Source: Lepturacanthus savala
Taxonomy: Eukaryota; Chordata; Actinopteri; Scombriformes; Trichiuridae
Assembly: GCA_030544235.1 (NCBI GenBank)
Contig: CM060477.1
Coordinates: 9,198,434 to 9,262,433 of the forward strand
Direction: 5' to 3'
Length of the DNA stretch: 64,000 nucleotides
How positions within the stretch are numbered: position 1 is the stretch's first letter; the number at the start of each line of letters is the position of its first letter. The translations under genes and the position numbers were made by a program. Below the pieces are notes generated by a model. It was not told the DNA's origin. It ran no database searches and worked only from the letters and a program-made list of their open reading frames with translations. Of the stretch, positions 14,960 through 27,029 are shown piece by piece.

Positions 14960-15232
14960 TGCATGAGCGCTGTTGCCTCACAGCAAGAAGGTCGCAGGTT
15001 CAAGACCTTGGGCTGGGAACTTTGTGTGGTGTTTGCATGTCCTCCCTGTGTGTGGGTTGGGTTTTCTCCGGGTTCTCCAGCTCCCCCCCACAGTCCAAAG
15101 ACATGCTGAGGTTAATTGGAGACTCTAGATTGCCTATTGCCTATAGGTGTGAGTGTGTGAGTGAATGGCTCCAGCAGACCCCTGCGACCCTAGTGAGGAA
15201 TAAGCAGGTATAGAAAATGACTGACTGATTGA
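14960..15232 (+). mobile_element. tRNA-derived teleost SINE, copy 1
   Basis: This is one of five copies of the same element in the window. It runs from a partly truncated tRNA-like head containing a B-box-like word (ggttcaagacc) through the shared body 'cacagtccaaagacatgct' to a 'gaggaataagcaggtataga' and gactgact tail. The sequence attgatat lies on both sides and may be a degraded target duplication. Open frames in it are chance products. Confidence 0.75.
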
Positions 15233-15470
15233 TATGTGTATGACTGTTACTTTAAAAATAAATGAACTGGAAGGGTGATCCAGACACTGTCTGTACATAC
15301 ATGAATACATACATTCATATACGTTACATTATAGATCTGTATATGGTTTGGATTTTTCTATTTTTCTCCGTTTTATCTGTGGGCTTATTGAGAAATTCAT
15401 ACTATGTCCGACTATCTTTATCTTATAGAGTTCGAAAGAAAAGCAACAGGACTTGTTAGTTTGTTTCAGT

Positions 15471-16060
15471 TCAGGGATTTAGTTCCAGGGAAGTCAGGTA
15501 TTTAAAACTCAGAGTGGTTGTGAAACCAAATTTACATGACAACACCCCCAAAAATTGGGAGCAGACCCATCTCTGTCTTAGGGTCTGGCCCAGTTTGGAC
15601 TTGACATGAATATTGTACTTGTCGAAGATTCCCCTGAATTTCTCAAATAAGCCTGCCACATATGGAATGCCTTTTATTTCTTTTCCTGCCTCAGGTGTTT
15701 CTTTGTGGTGTATTTTTTGATGATTTGACAAAGGTCCACTTAGGGTAACCACAGTTTTAGAGCGCTGTCCTGATGTGTGCTAGTTCCTTCTGTTTGCCAT
15801 CTGCACTAAAGGGAACCTTCTAGGCCTGGTGTTGTAGGGTTCATATAACCTCTAGTTTGTGCTCCAGTGGGTGGTGGGAATCAAACAAAAGGTAGTGGTC
15901 TCTGTTCGTGGGCTTGTGGTACACCTCGGGGCTGAGGTTGACCTCAGTTTTAAATACCTGAGTTTTAAATACCCAAGATCTCTGGCACTAAATCCCAGAA
16001 CTGAAGAAGCCTCCTGGATGGGAGGTGAAACATCTTCAACTAAACTAAGAAGTCCGCTCG
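15471..16060 (-). mobile_element. Penelope-like retroelement fragment with inverted terminal segments
   Basis: The minus strand at 15752-15471 encodes a piece (IPYVAGLFEKFRGIFDKYNI, then SKLGQTLRQ) that resembles the C-terminal part of Penelope-type reverse transcriptases, where 'IPYV.G.SE..R.IF..Y.I' precedes 'P..TLRQ.L'. The sequence encoding FKYLTSLELNP at the outer edge recurs inverted at about 15960-16002 as FKYPRSLALNP, followed by the EEASWMGGET-type motif often seen beside these elements. Inverted terminal segments are typical of this group. Most of the element is missing, so it is dead. Confidence 0.7.
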
Positions 16061-17339
16061 CTTTTCTCTACAACTCTACAACAGAAATTCATACTGTGCT
16101 TACTTGGGATCTGTTTCTGATCTGTTTTCCATTGCATGCACACTTCTAACTAATATAACAAATATAACGACAGGCCCTGAAATCACACGTGATTAGCCTC
16201 ATTTATTTATGTGTTTTCACTGGTGTACCTACTGGACTGTGGAACAGTGTTAGGGCTGAACACTATCTGCCAACAGCAGCTGTGTTTGTTTGGTGAATCA
16301 CAAACAGGGAGTGTTTTGGATTTAACTCCCTGCCTTAACTTTCTAACATCTTCATCCAAATGATAATTGTCAGTTTAAGAATGTATTTCTTCTCTTGTGA
16401 TCTCAGGATATGTTTGATGGATCAGAATGGACGTGGAGGTGATGTGGCTAAATTGAGCTCGGGAGACTTTGCCTTGAAGAGATTCTCCCAGAACATATGT
16501 TGGTGGGCGTTGGTGTCCAGCAGTGCTTTGGAACATGAGCATGGAGCGCGATGTATTTATACTGACTGTGTTTTTTAAGCTAAAGTGGAAGAGAGAGCAA
16601 CAATTTCTATAAAGTTTTCCTCAAGTGCACAAGCAAAGCTGTGCCATACTATAGCACGTTCAATAGATCACCATGAACGGGTAACTGGATGTGTCCTGTT
16701 AGAGATTATCTTCCTGTCTTAAAGGATAATTCTGGTTTATCATAACCTGGATGTTATTTTTGTAAGTTTAGGCATTGCAGCTAAAAGCTAATACACTATT
16801 GTACTCACAAAAGTAATTGTCTTGTCATTACTACATTAATCTCAAAGACTTGGCAAAAACAAGAACCTCCTCAGAACTTCTAGCATTATTTCTCTGCTCA
16901 AGTTACATCTTCATATATCTCCAGGTTTTTTTCTCAACATGTTTATCTCTGTTCCATATTTGTTTCTCTATTTATTTATCTGTTTTATCTGCCAACAAAG
17001 CTCTGTTAGTTCAATGAAGAAAACTTTTCATTTCCTGTAAATTATTTACAATGAAGGTTTCCCCCTATTTAGTCATTTAAGAGCTTTTTATACAAAGAAG
17101 CACAAGTGGGAAATAATGGGGTTTTCATCAGCATTAACTTAACACGACTCTGATATTTGCTTCATGTAAGGCAACTTCAGGAAACTGGAATCAGTACAGA
17201 GTGGGTTCATTGGGAGGAGCCTTAAAGAGACAGGAGATAAAGTAAAAGAAATAACAGCAGAGTTAAACGTTTTAGCTGAGTATATTACATTTAACAGGCA
17301 CAAACAATTGAAAAACAAAATCTGTCAGGAACAAAAACC
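16061..17339. other. Intergenic, nothing recognised
   Basis: AT-rich sequence between two retroelement fragments. I see no exon with family resemblance and no clear repeat ends. Confidence 0.5.
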
Positions 17340-18110
17340 CATCTGATCAGGATGCACAAACGAAGGGCCTATAGGATTTCATTTCATACTGAGTCAGGAT
17401 ACATTCCGTTATCTATGGAGCATCTAATCATCTGCAGCAGCAACGGTGCTATTACATCTGCATATGTTTTACAAAATTCAATCCCAAACCCGTCGGACCC
17501 AGGAGCTTTTCCATTAGGAAAGGAATTTAATGCAAATATGATTTCTTAAAGAGTGAAACTATCCAGTTCATTCCTGGCACCGCTGCTAAGAGTTGGCATT
17601 TTTATAGATTCAAGAAAATCTGCAATTTCGGAGCCTGTAGCTTTGGACCTGGAGGAATACAACTGTGCATAAGATTCCATAAACCTGTAATTTATTTGTT
17701 TAGGATCTGTAACCATATGCCCTGAGGTGGAACAAGTCCTATAGCATGTCTTTTGAGTCTGTAAACCTTTAAGCTGTCATGAGAGCAATCTATCTGCTTT
17801 ATCGCTCAGTTCAAAATGTCTCTGCTATAGATTACACAAGAGACCGCTCACCCACTTACTAAGGATTTAATTGTAAATCGTAACTTCTATATTTCGTCAA
17901 GAACATCTTGTGATCTTGACTCCTTATAGGCCTTGACAAGTCCCTTGAAGCTGAGACTGTATTTTGGTCAAGTGTTTTGTTGATGTTGATGGAATGTGAT
18001 AATATGACCCCTTCAACTTTAAAAGTCTCATATAAAATTGTAACTTTCCCATTGTTGTTGCAATGCATAAAAACTTGCTCCTTTTCTAAAAATAGACTTG
18101 GACCCTGTTA
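17340..18110 (-). mobile_element. L1-like LINE fragment (endonuclease/RT region)
   Basis: Read on the minus strand, the segment near 17440-17560 encodes a motif of the form G-K-A-P-G-S-D-G-F-G-I-E-F. This matches the conserved 'GKAPGPDGF..EF' block at the start of reverse transcriptase in L1-type LINEs. Upstream on the same strand, around 18060-17880, a stretch reading LYETFKVEGVILSHSI resembles the linker between endonuclease and reverse transcriptase. Frameshifts and stops are frequent, so it is an old inactive copy truncated on both sides. Confidence 0.65.
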
Positions 18111-18702
18111 ATAGCTATGACCAATAGCTATCTACAGCTTAAATCAGACTTGTATTCAAATTGGAACAGCAACAAATTGAGATGTAATTTGATTTTGTGG
18201 TGGAGGACCTCACGACTCCTGTTTTATTGTGTCCCTCGCACTTTTCACATTACCCTTGCACCAACGTTACCCTATAGGAAGGTGCTGAGAGCTATGCATT
18301 ACTCCTAAATTTCAAGAGAACAATAGTTGCTATCTGTGGAGTTTCTTGTCTGAAATAGATTATTTTTATTTCAGGCCTAAGAAAAATTCAGTGTGAGCCT
18401 CAACGGGCAGTACTTTCTGTCCTAACTATGGCAACTTGTTTACAGGAAAGTTTGAAGTGGATCATGTTAACCATAACAACACATATTTTTCTCTTTTGAA
18501 GAAAAATACTCTAGCATAGATAATGATGACTTGTTTTTTGTGTTTTCTGTTACATGTGGGGATAGCTCAACTCTAGATGGCCCACTATTTACAGTAGGGG
18601 TATGTAGGGAATCTGCTACTACAGACTATAATCTTATGCATAATTACATTAACATTGTTCAAGTTACCATCCACACAGCCTGAAAAGAAGCTTACTTTAA
18701 AG

Positions 18703-18906
18703 CAGGGGTGTCAAACTGCAGTCCTGGAGGGCCAGTGTGGGTGCAGGCTTTTGTTCAAACCAAGCAGTACCACACCTGATTCTACTAATGAAGGTCCTTA
18801 GCAAGGGCTGTAGTGGCTGATTAGTAGAAACAGGTGTGTAGCTCCTTGGTTGGAACAAAAACCTGCACCCACACCGGCCCTCCAGGACTGGAGCTTGACA
18901 CATGTA
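18703..18906. mobile_element. hAT-type fold-back MITE with perfect 8-bp TSD, copy 1
   Basis: The element starts caggggtgtcaaact. Its two halves are near-complementary around 'gggtgcaggctttt' and 'aaaacctgcaccc', giving a long hairpin. It is flanked by an exact 8-bp direct repeat, ctttaaag at 18695-18702 and 18907-18914, as expected of hAT transposition. The right terminus has drifted. It has no coding capacity. Confidence 0.85.
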
Positions 18907-19062
18907 CTTTAAAGGGAACTGGTTGAGGTTGAGGAGACAGGCTGATGACCTCTGTGTCCATTTCCAAGAAAAGAATTATGACCAAAGAACTATATATGCA
19001 TAAAGCATCTAAAGTGTCTGAAAAAGATGGAAATAGCCTTCTAGCACCTAATCCTATTCATC

Positions 19063-19240
19063 TTAAAGGTACAGTGTGTAGTTTCTGGAGGAAACTAGTA
19101 GTGTGGTTGCAGATTGCAACCAACTGACCATCATTTCACCTACGGTGGCTGCAAACTTGTGCAAAATCCAAAAGCTGCTATACTATATCCAGTGTTTAGT
19201 TTGTCCATTCTGGGCTACAGTAAAACATTGTGCAATATTG
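19063..19240 (+). mobile_element. Partial teleost MITE
   Basis: It begins 'ttaaaggtacagtgtgtag' and contains 'cagtgtttagtttgtccatt' and 'ctgggctacag', words shared by an abundant teleost DNA-transposon-derived repeat. I could not find its right end, so it is probably truncated. The assignment rests on memory of the family. Confidence 0.45.
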
Positions 19241-21366
19241 CTCAATCTAAGGTAATAAAAACATAATTCTTTTTTTGATTGCATTACTACTAATGAAAAC
19301 ATGTAGAACATATGTTGCCAGGGTCCTATGTTACTCCGTTCAGTGTTCTGTTTAACCACAGTATTGTGTTTGGGTCACATTTGACTGGTTACAAGTTAAA
19401 ATGTTTTATAAATATTACCATTTCTTTTTGGAACAGGGCTTTTAAAACAGCTATATAAACATGGTGAAACCAGTGGTGATTATTTTATTTCACTTTTGAA
19501 GGTATCTAAAGAAACTTGTTATGTGGTGTTCCAGGTCAAATCAACCTGACAAAAAATATTAAAGACACTGGGTGTTCTGTGGATCTTACTCCAACCCGAC
19601 TCAAACTCTCATTTGTGTTGGGTTTGATCCACAAAACTACCCTGTTTTATTGCTGCATTCCATAATATAAAAAATGTTCTCCCTGGGTCCAATTTTACCT
19701 TATTTTTGATCATTTGGTTTGATGAGATTTTCAACACTCTCAAATCCTAAAACTAAACTGGTTTAATTAGATACTTAAATAATGATGTCATGTTTTTGTA
19801 TTTGTTAGAAGACATGTGTGAAGAGTGAGAGTTAGATTCAAAAACATTTATACTAGGCTAGTTTTCACCTAAGGAAGCATTAATCTGTTACCTTTGAGGA
19901 TTCCATGACTCCAACCATTTGACAAATTCTTTCAAGTGTAGGCCCATTACACTGAAAGCCAGACAGCAGAGCTGCAAAACAGAAAATCCCCATAGTAGTT
20001 CCTGTCATATTAAGAAAATACAGAGCTGGGGAACATATTTTTCAGGTTCCCATTATGCGTTATGTTGAGATGAGTAATTTGAGGAATGGACTTGAAAAAG
20101 ACAGATCTCTATATTAGACCTATACATTTTAATCGTATCCCCACACAGGCATAATAATAATCACATGTAGGATCAGACATGCAGTCTACCTATTGGAATA
20201 TCTGTGTGTTAGTTTTGTTTGATTTTTTCGAGCAAGACAAAGGGGAAATTGAGAATTAGGATCACGGAGCATAGAGAAGCATCACAAATTAGGATGAGAG
20301 GTCTCCTGTAGCCAGACACTTTAATCCTGCTGGCCATGGAGTTTGCAGGCGACATGTTTATGGGTATTGGAGCTGTGAGAAACAATGAGGAAACTTCTAC
20401 AAAGAGAGGCCTATTGATACACAGTTTACAGACCGAGTATCTTAGGGGCTTAAATGATGAATTGCATCTTGTTTTTTATGAAAACAGATGTGTATCTGTA
20501 TATTTTCTATGGAGTGTGTAAATCTTTTCACAGCAGCCATATTGACATGAAATCGCATGTGAACAACAACAAACAAGCGTTACCGATGATTCTAATTAAG
20601 TTTGCATTTCGTTTTTTTTCATCCAGGTCAAACAGGAACCTACTATTGTGCACGTTGGCTCAGTGGAAAGACTCTGCTACATGAAATAGAACTTTAATTC
20701 CCTTAATTAATTAAACATGCAATTTTGTGTCAATATGGCTGCTCTTAAAAAGGTCTCTTGGTACTTATCTGGTTGTTGCAATAACAGGATGTGACAGATT
20801 ATTTCTTATGACTTAATTCTTCTTACTGCTATTTTTCTAGGATCTAGGATTTGTCTTTTTATGATGTTGTTTTGATTATTTGTATCAGCTGGTTGTTAAT
20901 CACTGACAGGTCCCTGGCAGCTGTTTAACACGGGTCACACCCACATATGTCTCAGAAACGCTGAGGAAAGCCTCACACTGCCTTGCATTTGTAAAAAATG
21001 TTACATACAGTACTTACTTGTGCGTGTTGATGACTTCATTTGCTATTTTTGTGCATTTTGGGTTGGTCACACTTGATAACGACACCTGTAGCCTAATAAA
21101 AGTAGCAAACATTAGCAAAGTGTGCACTGATTGCTGATCCCAGTTAGCTAGCATTCACATAGCGTTAACACATGTGTCCAAAGCAGGCAACACCACACAG
21201 TCCTTATTTGGAAGGTGACTCCACTCCAACCATAAGCTACAACTCTGGATTTATGGATACAATTACATTAGCTAGCAATAGCTTCTCACTGCCACTGCCA
21301 GTAACTGTTCGGTTAGCGCTATGCGTTCATCCTTCTAAGGTTCCATTAGTGTTCATCTCTCTAGAG
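19241..21366. other. Intergenic, no gene recognised
   Basis: AT-rich sequence with no recognisable exon or complete mobile element. Short open frames near 20336-20684 and 21172-21435 have no family resemblance. Confidence 0.5.
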
Positions 21367-21563
21367 CAGGGGTGGGCAAACCTGGTGCTACTGTGGGTGC
21401 AGGTTTTTGTTCCAACCAAGCAGGAACACACCTGATTCTACTAATCAATCAATTAGGGCCCTTGCTATGGAGCTTCCTTAGTAGAATCAGGTGTGTTCCT
21501 GATTGGTTGGAACAAAGACCTGCACCCACATTAGCTCTCCAGGACCAGGCTTACCTACCCCTG
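21367..21563. mobile_element. hAT-type fold-back MITE, copy 2
   Basis: Same family as the element at 18703. It starts caggggtgggcaaacctgg and ends in the inverse, ccaggcttacctacccctg. The body folds back around 'ctgattctactaat' and its complement. The flanks are ctctagag (21359-21366) and ctctagac (21564-21571), an 8-bp target duplication with one mismatch. Confidence 0.85.
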
Positions 21564-21571
21564 CTCTAGAC

Positions 21572-24500
21572 CTTCAACAATACTTAGATGCACAGAAACC
21601 TTTAAAATATGTCTCCTTCTGGAGGAGTAGCATTTTCAGCCAGGTCACTGTTGCCGTGGAAGTCCACTCCATTGATTTCAATTTCAGCAAAGCAAAAGCA
21701 ACCAAGGATGGGTGTGTGACACATTTGGTAGAGTCTAAAACCAGGCAGTCACTGGTCTTCATTAGGACTGAGGTCATTGTCTCTGGCTTGTATTCTGGGA
21801 AGCAAGCAACCTTGTCTTTTCTGGGCTGAAGACTGAAGGTGGATGATTTGAAGCAGATAGGACTTTTCCTGTGGGCAGGGCATGAGGGAAAATGCTAGAA
21901 CATATGAAGAAACCACTTCTCCGTGCGGAGACTGAGGATCTCCTATGTCAAGCCATCTTGCATCTGTCCTGATACTTTCCTACCAAAACATTTGGTTATA
22001 ATACCTAAGTGATGATGTTTTAAAGCACAGAAATTGGAATCTGATGGAATAGTTGTCGACACAGGTAACGGTTGTAAAGTTGTATCAATCACTGCTTGGC
22101 ACAGTAATTCCTTAATAGCTAGGTCAGTTGATAGAGCTGTTTTTTTCCCAACATTTTTCATTTATAGCATTTGACTTCTAATGTGTTAATGGATGAGACA
22201 AACAGTATAAACCATCAAAGCACCTGCCAGATGAAAAAGGCCCTGTAACGAGGTGTTGAATTTATCTACAGCAAACAAACTCACAGCCCCAAACTGTCAA
22301 AGGCATGGCTTTCTGCCATTTATCCATTTACTGACTATTTTATTCTTGTTCATCACCAGTTATATTGAACTTTATGAGGTGATACGAGGTTGCCAGGATC
22401 TCTGTGCACTGAAGAGCACTTTGGCTCGGCGTAAGTGCTCAGCTATTGGATTTGTCTGCAAGCAAATGGGAACAGTGACAGATCCACTGTGACAGAGAGC
22501 TTGGATCCATTGAGGCCATTTACAACATCGCCCTTTCTTCTGGTTCACTAGATTCAAACCTCAGTTGAACAAAAAAAACAAAAAGTTCTCATTTCCTAAC
22601 ATAAATCTAAATCTGTATCTTTAGCTTGTTCACTCAAAAAATGGAAACACCGACTTTAACTAAAAAAGAAAATTGTCAGCAGTTTCCCCAAGATATTATT
22701 AGGCTATTTAAAAACACTTGTTTTTAAAGATGCTGTTTTTTAACATAAGGTAATTAACTTAAAGAAAGTAAACATATTGCCCCAGTGCATGCTGGGAAAC
22801 TCCGCCCACCTACCCCCAACATGCTACAATACGCAGTGCAACAATAAGCAAAGGTATAATTGATCATAGAGTATATTTGATAGACAAAGGCGTCTAATCT
22901 GATATTTATTCAGCTGTCAGTGTTGTCAACGTGGCCAGAGAAGGTGGATTAGGACCACAAAGACCACGCCACAGACTAATGGCTAGCTGGTCCGGACCAC
23001 CCAGGGACCACCACAGACCACTATAGCTTCAGCGCCCCTGTGGTAGCAACCAGTGGTGCATGTAGCGACCTTGGTCAGAGAGCAATAAATTGGCCACAAC
23101 CCCTTATAGCTGGGGTTAAATTACTGCCACCTTCTGGATGTAAGAAGCATCTCTATCCTAATTCACATAAGTATATTGCGTTTAAGCAAAACAATAATAG
23201 TTTGTAGACTTCGAACAGAAAAGTTTATTTTAAATTGACAAAGACATTTATTACTATAAATAAACTGAAAATTAGTTTAGTTGTTTTGAACATGTAAAAC
23301 AAAATAAAACATCAACAAAAAATAAAGAGAAATTAAAAAAGGTATAAAAAAGGAAAATAATACAATCATTTAACACCCATTTACAAAAAGGAGTAGAAAG
23401 AAGTGTAGACTTTTTACATCCTACCTCTCTATCACTCATATCAATAGGCAAATAATAGTAAAGTTATTTTCATTCATAATTACAATAATATTATACCAAT
23501 AACAATCATATTATATAGTGTTATACAATATTCTTTACTATTCATGTCTTATTCTATCGTTTGAAAAACTATTTCTTAAAATTTAAGCAGGATTATGTCA
23601 ATATTACCATTAAGCATGCATGCATGTTACTGATGTTTAATTAAAGAGGTGCAGCTTTTTGCCAGCTCCTATTTCTTCAATTCACAGAATTTAAATGGAG
23701 ATATAATAGATAACATGTAATGCGGTTGCCGGTGGAGGGGTCGAGGGTCACACTGATGTAGATTGACTTTAGGTTTCTTTTTCAGACTGAGGACAAATGC
23801 CACAGTGAGTGATTAAATCCAGGCCCTACGCTTGGACGCTTCTGGGGCAGATTTTCCAAGAGCATGGGACTTGGCGCCGGGGATCCTGTGTATTTTCCAC
23901 CCTGATCTCTGCTTGGCAGAGGCATAAATAATAAAGCTCTTTTTACTGGGCTGCCCAGGGTTCCCTGTGTACAAACACAAGCCCTGTCTCCCCCCTCGCC
24001 TTTGCTGTTTTAACACGACCCGCCGCCGTGGGGGTCTACCTCACACCCCACTAAGCTCCCGTCCTGCAGTTGTCTGAAAGTCAGCCCCCACTGTGCCACA
24101 GACACACACACACACACACTGGGGTTAAGCCAATTCGGTTTTGAGGTCATTTTACTGGGACCAAAGTGCACAATAAGATGCCTGATGAGTGAACAAACAA
24201 CAACTGACAAAGATCCAAACAAAATCCTGAGAAAAGAAGTCACCGGGAGAAGTTCCAGAGCTTTTAAACGCAAGTTATCAAGAAATGAAAACAGCGAAGG
24301 CCGTTTATGGAGTTTGCACTGTAGCGCGCACTGTATCCATACCTACATATACCTCTCTGCAAGTCATTAATTCCACATGTGTTCATGTGTTTTGTGTTTT
24401 TTTAAAAAATTGCATCATGGAGTGCAGCAGGGTGTGAGTACAATCGCAGAAATGTAGCGAGCGGTGATGAAACGTCCATTCATGCGACCATGCGTGGATG

Positions 24501-26678
24501 TGTGTTTATTTAACTACTGTGCAGGTTAATCTGGGTCCTCAAAGCCCGGTGCTTTTGGTGCCAAGCCTCACAAACCTCCTGAACTCTGATCAGCCTGCCA
24601 GCTTTGAAACCTGAAGCCGCTAGAGAAACCTCCTCTTGAAAGCGTCAGCCCGGGCCCCTCCATGCTTTCAAAAGTCAGATTTAAAGGTAAATTCAAAGAA
24701 GATTCCCCTTTTATTATATTGTATACCTCGTTCGTCATTACGCATGTGCTGCACAGCAGGAAAACAAGAATTGTCCTGCTGTCGATCACACCAATTTGCT
24801 ACTGATAGGATTTGGTAGCACCTTTACCTCAACCTGCCCACAGAACATAAACCATTCAAACGGAGATCCAGTCTCTAAAGCGGCTGCGTAGGCGGAGAGC
24901 TGTGCTCTAAAAAGCCAAAACAGTAGCGGTAGAGGAAGAAAATTAAGTGATTTTTCCATTTTTACCGGCTGAGCCATTTTTCCCATGAACAATAAAACGA
25001 AAACAACACATAGCCTTCGCCTTCGGAACACTGGAAGAAATTAGTCCACAACTGCAATATGTAATCAACACAGCAGACTGAATTTTTCAGGCGAGTACTG
25101 ATGTGGCAGACTAAGGTCCTGCGCTGCAATCATGGCAAACCACATGAAAATCACCATTAGATAAACGTTAGCGAAACTGTTGTATGACTGAAGAAGAGGG
25201 GTGTTTAATTGTTTGAAAGTTTTTGGTTTTACTGGAGAAAAAGATGAAGATTTAATGAATGAAAGAGGAGATGAGCGACTTCATTCTTTTTACTTTCTAT
25301 ACCTGACATCTTTTCGAAACAAGCTGCACTTATTAATAAATCCCATGAATACCAAACACACGCAATCTGTGTTTCTGTCTGTTTTTCCTTGTTTAGAATA
25401 GCAAACAAACACATACATCTTTCAGTGTTTATTATTTCAAGCGTTCATTATCTGACGGCTGGAGGAGGCCACACACAGACACGCAGAAGAAGAAGAAGCA
25501 GAAGAAGAAGAAAGTGGCTGAACTAAGTAAAAATCAGGAACATATTTAAAGGAGAAAACACTGGTACCAAGCACGGCTCCTCTGGCGCTGAGCCACTGTT
25601 GAATATCAAGAATCAGTTTACAGTTGGACTCCAAGAGCAGCACCTCCCTTCCCTGCAGTCCATCTGCGAGTGAGTTATATTTCTCCAGAATGTGCACGGA
25701 CGAGGTGCTCGCTCTGCAGCTCCTCCAAAAGTCACCGAGCAGCAGCATGTGCGTATGGCAAAGTCTTCACTGCACTTTCTAGTATTTCACTTTCAGTCCT
25801 AGTTATACTTTCATCTCCTCTGTTCTTTGCAGTCGCTTGTTATTTACATCTTTCATGTCAGCGAGACCTTCTCACTTCTTCTTTTTTTTTCTTTCCCTCA
25901 ACTCCGGCAAAAAGTTTTATCTATTTCTCCCTTTCACGTGTCTGTGGTGAGGTACTACCAGCGCCATCAATCTCTTTCGCTGCTTAAACTGACAAACACG
26001 AGGCACTGCGTCATGCTGCGCTCGGTTCAGCCCCCTCTGTCCACATTTCCACCACCGCTTCATGCTTTATGAGTGTGACGGCTTTCTGCACTTCTTCACT
26101 AGCTGATGGGTTTATTGGGAAGGGCCTAAAACTCAGCTCCTAAACCTCATTCGACCAAAAAACAGCATAAAATCGATCGCACAATGCCGTCCTCCTCACG
26201 TTTGCCTACACGAACCTAAGTATAGAGTCGAGGGTTTCTTAGCTGTGTATTTTAAGGCTTTGGGTTTGTGGGTGCAGGACGGATCATGGTGTGGATAGTT
26301 GATAATATCTGTGAAGCGCCAGCAGCCAGATAGGATCCGCCACGCTCAGGGCAATGACGCACTTTGCCATCATGCAAGCAGCACTGCGGAATAAATCATC
26401 ATGCCACGATGTCTCACCGGGGAGGATTCAGTATTTGCGCTTGCACACCGTGGGAGTGAGCTCCATGTTCATACGTCCTGTGGTAATATGTCACATCATC
26501 ATTCCCACAAGGTCATAAATATGCATGTGTAGGAGTAGGTGGTGATTATATTTATACTGAGTATAAATTAAACTGGCCTTCTAAAGGGATAGTTCATCAT
26601 TTTGAGTAAAACACGAGTTAGATCAGATTGACAAGACTGACAAGTCTCTGCGTTACATGTAATATTCATAAGTATCTC
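21572..26678. other. Gene-poor region with a less AT-rich block
   Basis: No gene recognised. The part from about 23700 to 26500 is less AT-rich and has several overlapping open frames of 60-105 codons on both strands, none with family resemblance or convincing splice context. A short CA run lies at 24102-24118 and a GAA/GCA-rich run at about 25486-25511. A regulatory block or an unrecognised non-coding RNA is possible. Confidence 0.45.
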
Positions 26679-26693
26679 TTAATTAGCATATAA

Positions 26694-27014
26694 GTCAGTC
26701 AGTCATTTTCTATACCTGCTTATTCCTCATTAGGGTCACATGGTCTGCTGGAGCCAATCCCAGCGCGTTACGGCGAGAGGCAGGGATACACCCCAGATGG
26801 TCGCCAGCCAATCGTGGGGCACACACACCATTCACTCACACACTCACACCTACGGGCAATTTAGAGTCGCCAATTAACCTCAGCATGTTTTTGGACTGTG
26901 GGAGGAAGCTGGAGTATCCGGTGAAAACCCACGCAGACACAGGGAGAACATGCAAACTCCACACAGAAAGGTCCCAGACCCAGGACCAAGCAGGTCTTGA
27001 ACCTGTGACCTTCT
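26694..27014 (-). mobile_element. tRNA-derived teleost SINE, copy 2, 5'-truncated, 15-bp TSD
   Basis: This is a minus-strand copy of the SINE at 14960. The tail (agtcagtcagtca, then 'ttctatacctgcttattcct') is at the left and the body runs right. It stops before the tRNA-like head, as expected from incomplete reverse transcription. A perfect 15-bp direct repeat, ttaattagcatataa, flanks it at 26679-26693 and 27015-27029. Confidence 0.85.
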
Positions 27015-27029
27015 TTAATTAGCATATAA

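Noticed and set aside
24786..25031. 81-residue minus-strand frame with a hydrophobic stretch
   Set aside because: The hydrophobic segment suggests a signal peptide, but there is no similarity, exon partner or codon bias to support it.
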